Source: Chloroflexota bacterium
GTDB taxonomy: Bacteria; Chloroflexota; Anaerolineae; B4-G1; SLSP01
Length of the DNA stretch: 7,040 bases
Assembly: GCA_022707665.1 (NCBI GenBank)
Contig: JAKJAE010000138.1
Coordinates: 1-7,040 of the forward strand
Reading direction: 5' to 3'
In this document: one piece after another, positions 6,615 through 7,040 of the stretch
Position numbering within the stretch: the stretch's first letter is position 1
Layout of the letters: each line of letters starts with the position of its first letter
Translations under genes and position numbers: made by a program
The notes under the pieces: model-generated
Database searches by the model: none
Seen by the model: the letters and a program-made list of their open reading frames with translations, nothing else
What the model was told of the DNA's origin: nothing

Positions 6615-7040
6615 CTAGAAAATGTGGAACGCTGCGAGAACTGGAGCGAACAGCGATGACACCAGAGACATCACCGTGATCAAGGTATTCAACGACGGAC
6701 CGGCAGTATCCTTGAAGGGATCACCGACCGTGTCGCCGACGACACCGGCCTTGTGGGCCTCGGAACCCTTACCACCGAAGTGACCGCTTTCGATGTACTT
6801 CTTGGCATTGTCCCACAGGCCGCCAGCGTTGGCCATCAACAGCGCGAAGATAATACCGGTGAAGATCGCGCCACCGAGGAAGGCACCCAAAGCCTCTGGG
6901 CCCATTACGAAGCCGACCACCAGCGGAAGCAGCACTGCAAGGAAAGCAGGAAGAATCAGCGAGCTCAGCGCATTCTGCGAGGCCATCGAGACACAGGTCA
7001 CATAGTCAGGCTCTTCAGTCCCCAACAGAATGCCCGGATG
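6615..7040 (-). CDS. hppA: Membrane-bound ion-pumping pyrophosphatase, C-terminal part (partial)
   Basis: The last 141 codons of a gene that enters from the right edge; the visible part begins [13 protein letters not shown], in frame with the family pattern PGI..GT..PDY. Membrane pyrophosphatases hydrolyse pyrophosphate and pump H+ or Na+ across the membrane. [14 protein letters not shown] and [20 protein letters not shown] are the conserved C-terminal segments whose Asp and Lys residues hold Mg-pyrophosphate in known structures. About three hydrophobic helices are visible: one starting at [10 protein letters not shown], one at [13 protein letters not shown], and the final one at [12 protein letters not shown]. 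The protein ends ten residues or so after that helix, as usual. The residues that set ion specificity and potassium dependence lie upstream, outside the window, so H+ versus Na+ pumping cannot be decided. The TTG that could be taken as a start near 7025 is internal. It is convergent with the sensor kinase and shares its terminator. Confidence 0.95.
   Translation of the reverse strand, partial: HPGILLGTEEPDYVTCVSMASQNALSSLILPAFLAVLLPLVVGFVMGPEALGAFLGGAIFTGIIFALLMANAGGLWDNAKKYIESGHFGGKGSEAHKAGVVGDTVGDPFKDTAGPSLNTLITVMSLVSSLFAPVLAAFHIF

Overview
The window reads as ordinary chromosomal housekeeping and accessory-metabolism DNA from a GC-rich bacterium, by eye around 58-60% GC. The best guess is Chloroflexota (Chloroflexia or a relative). 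The main pointers are the style of the cytoplasmic double-GAF histidine kinase with its GGGPGLGLAIS box, the cysteine-free bacterial S10 peptidase and the membrane pyrophosphatase. This is an inference from protein style, not a marker-gene identification. No mobile element, tRNA, rRNA, CRISPR array or phage gene was seen.

Layout from left to right: (1) a complete FGGY sugar kinase, xylulokinase-like, on + (37-1578). (2) A strong hairpin shared by two converging genes (1579-1610). (3) An S10 serine carboxypeptidase on - (1631-3118). (4) A divergent promoter region (3119-3305) with a near-consensus minus-strand promoter and an extended -10 plus-strand promoter. (5) A MalY/PatB-type PLP-dependent C-S beta-lyase or aminotransferase on + (3306-4505). 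(6) A 101-bp gap carrying a likely promoter with a perfect 17-bp dyad over its spacer and -10. (7) A soluble GAF-GAF-HisKA-HATPase sensor kinase on + (4607-6550). (8) A second shared hairpin (6562-6593). (9) The 3' end of a membrane-bound proton/sodium-pumping pyrophosphatase gene on -, running off the right edge (6615-7040).

The gene order is + - + + -. Only the lyase and the kinase point the same way in tandem, and the kinase has its own likely promoter, so the genes look like independent transcription units rather than a pathway operon. The sensor kinase has no response regulator beside it. I do not see an undescribed multi-gene system here. The points most worth checking are the dyad in the kinase promoter and the His-to-Met change in the sugar-binding motif of the FGGY kinase. 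Every sizeable gap is accounted for; the longest non-coding stretch is 187 bp.
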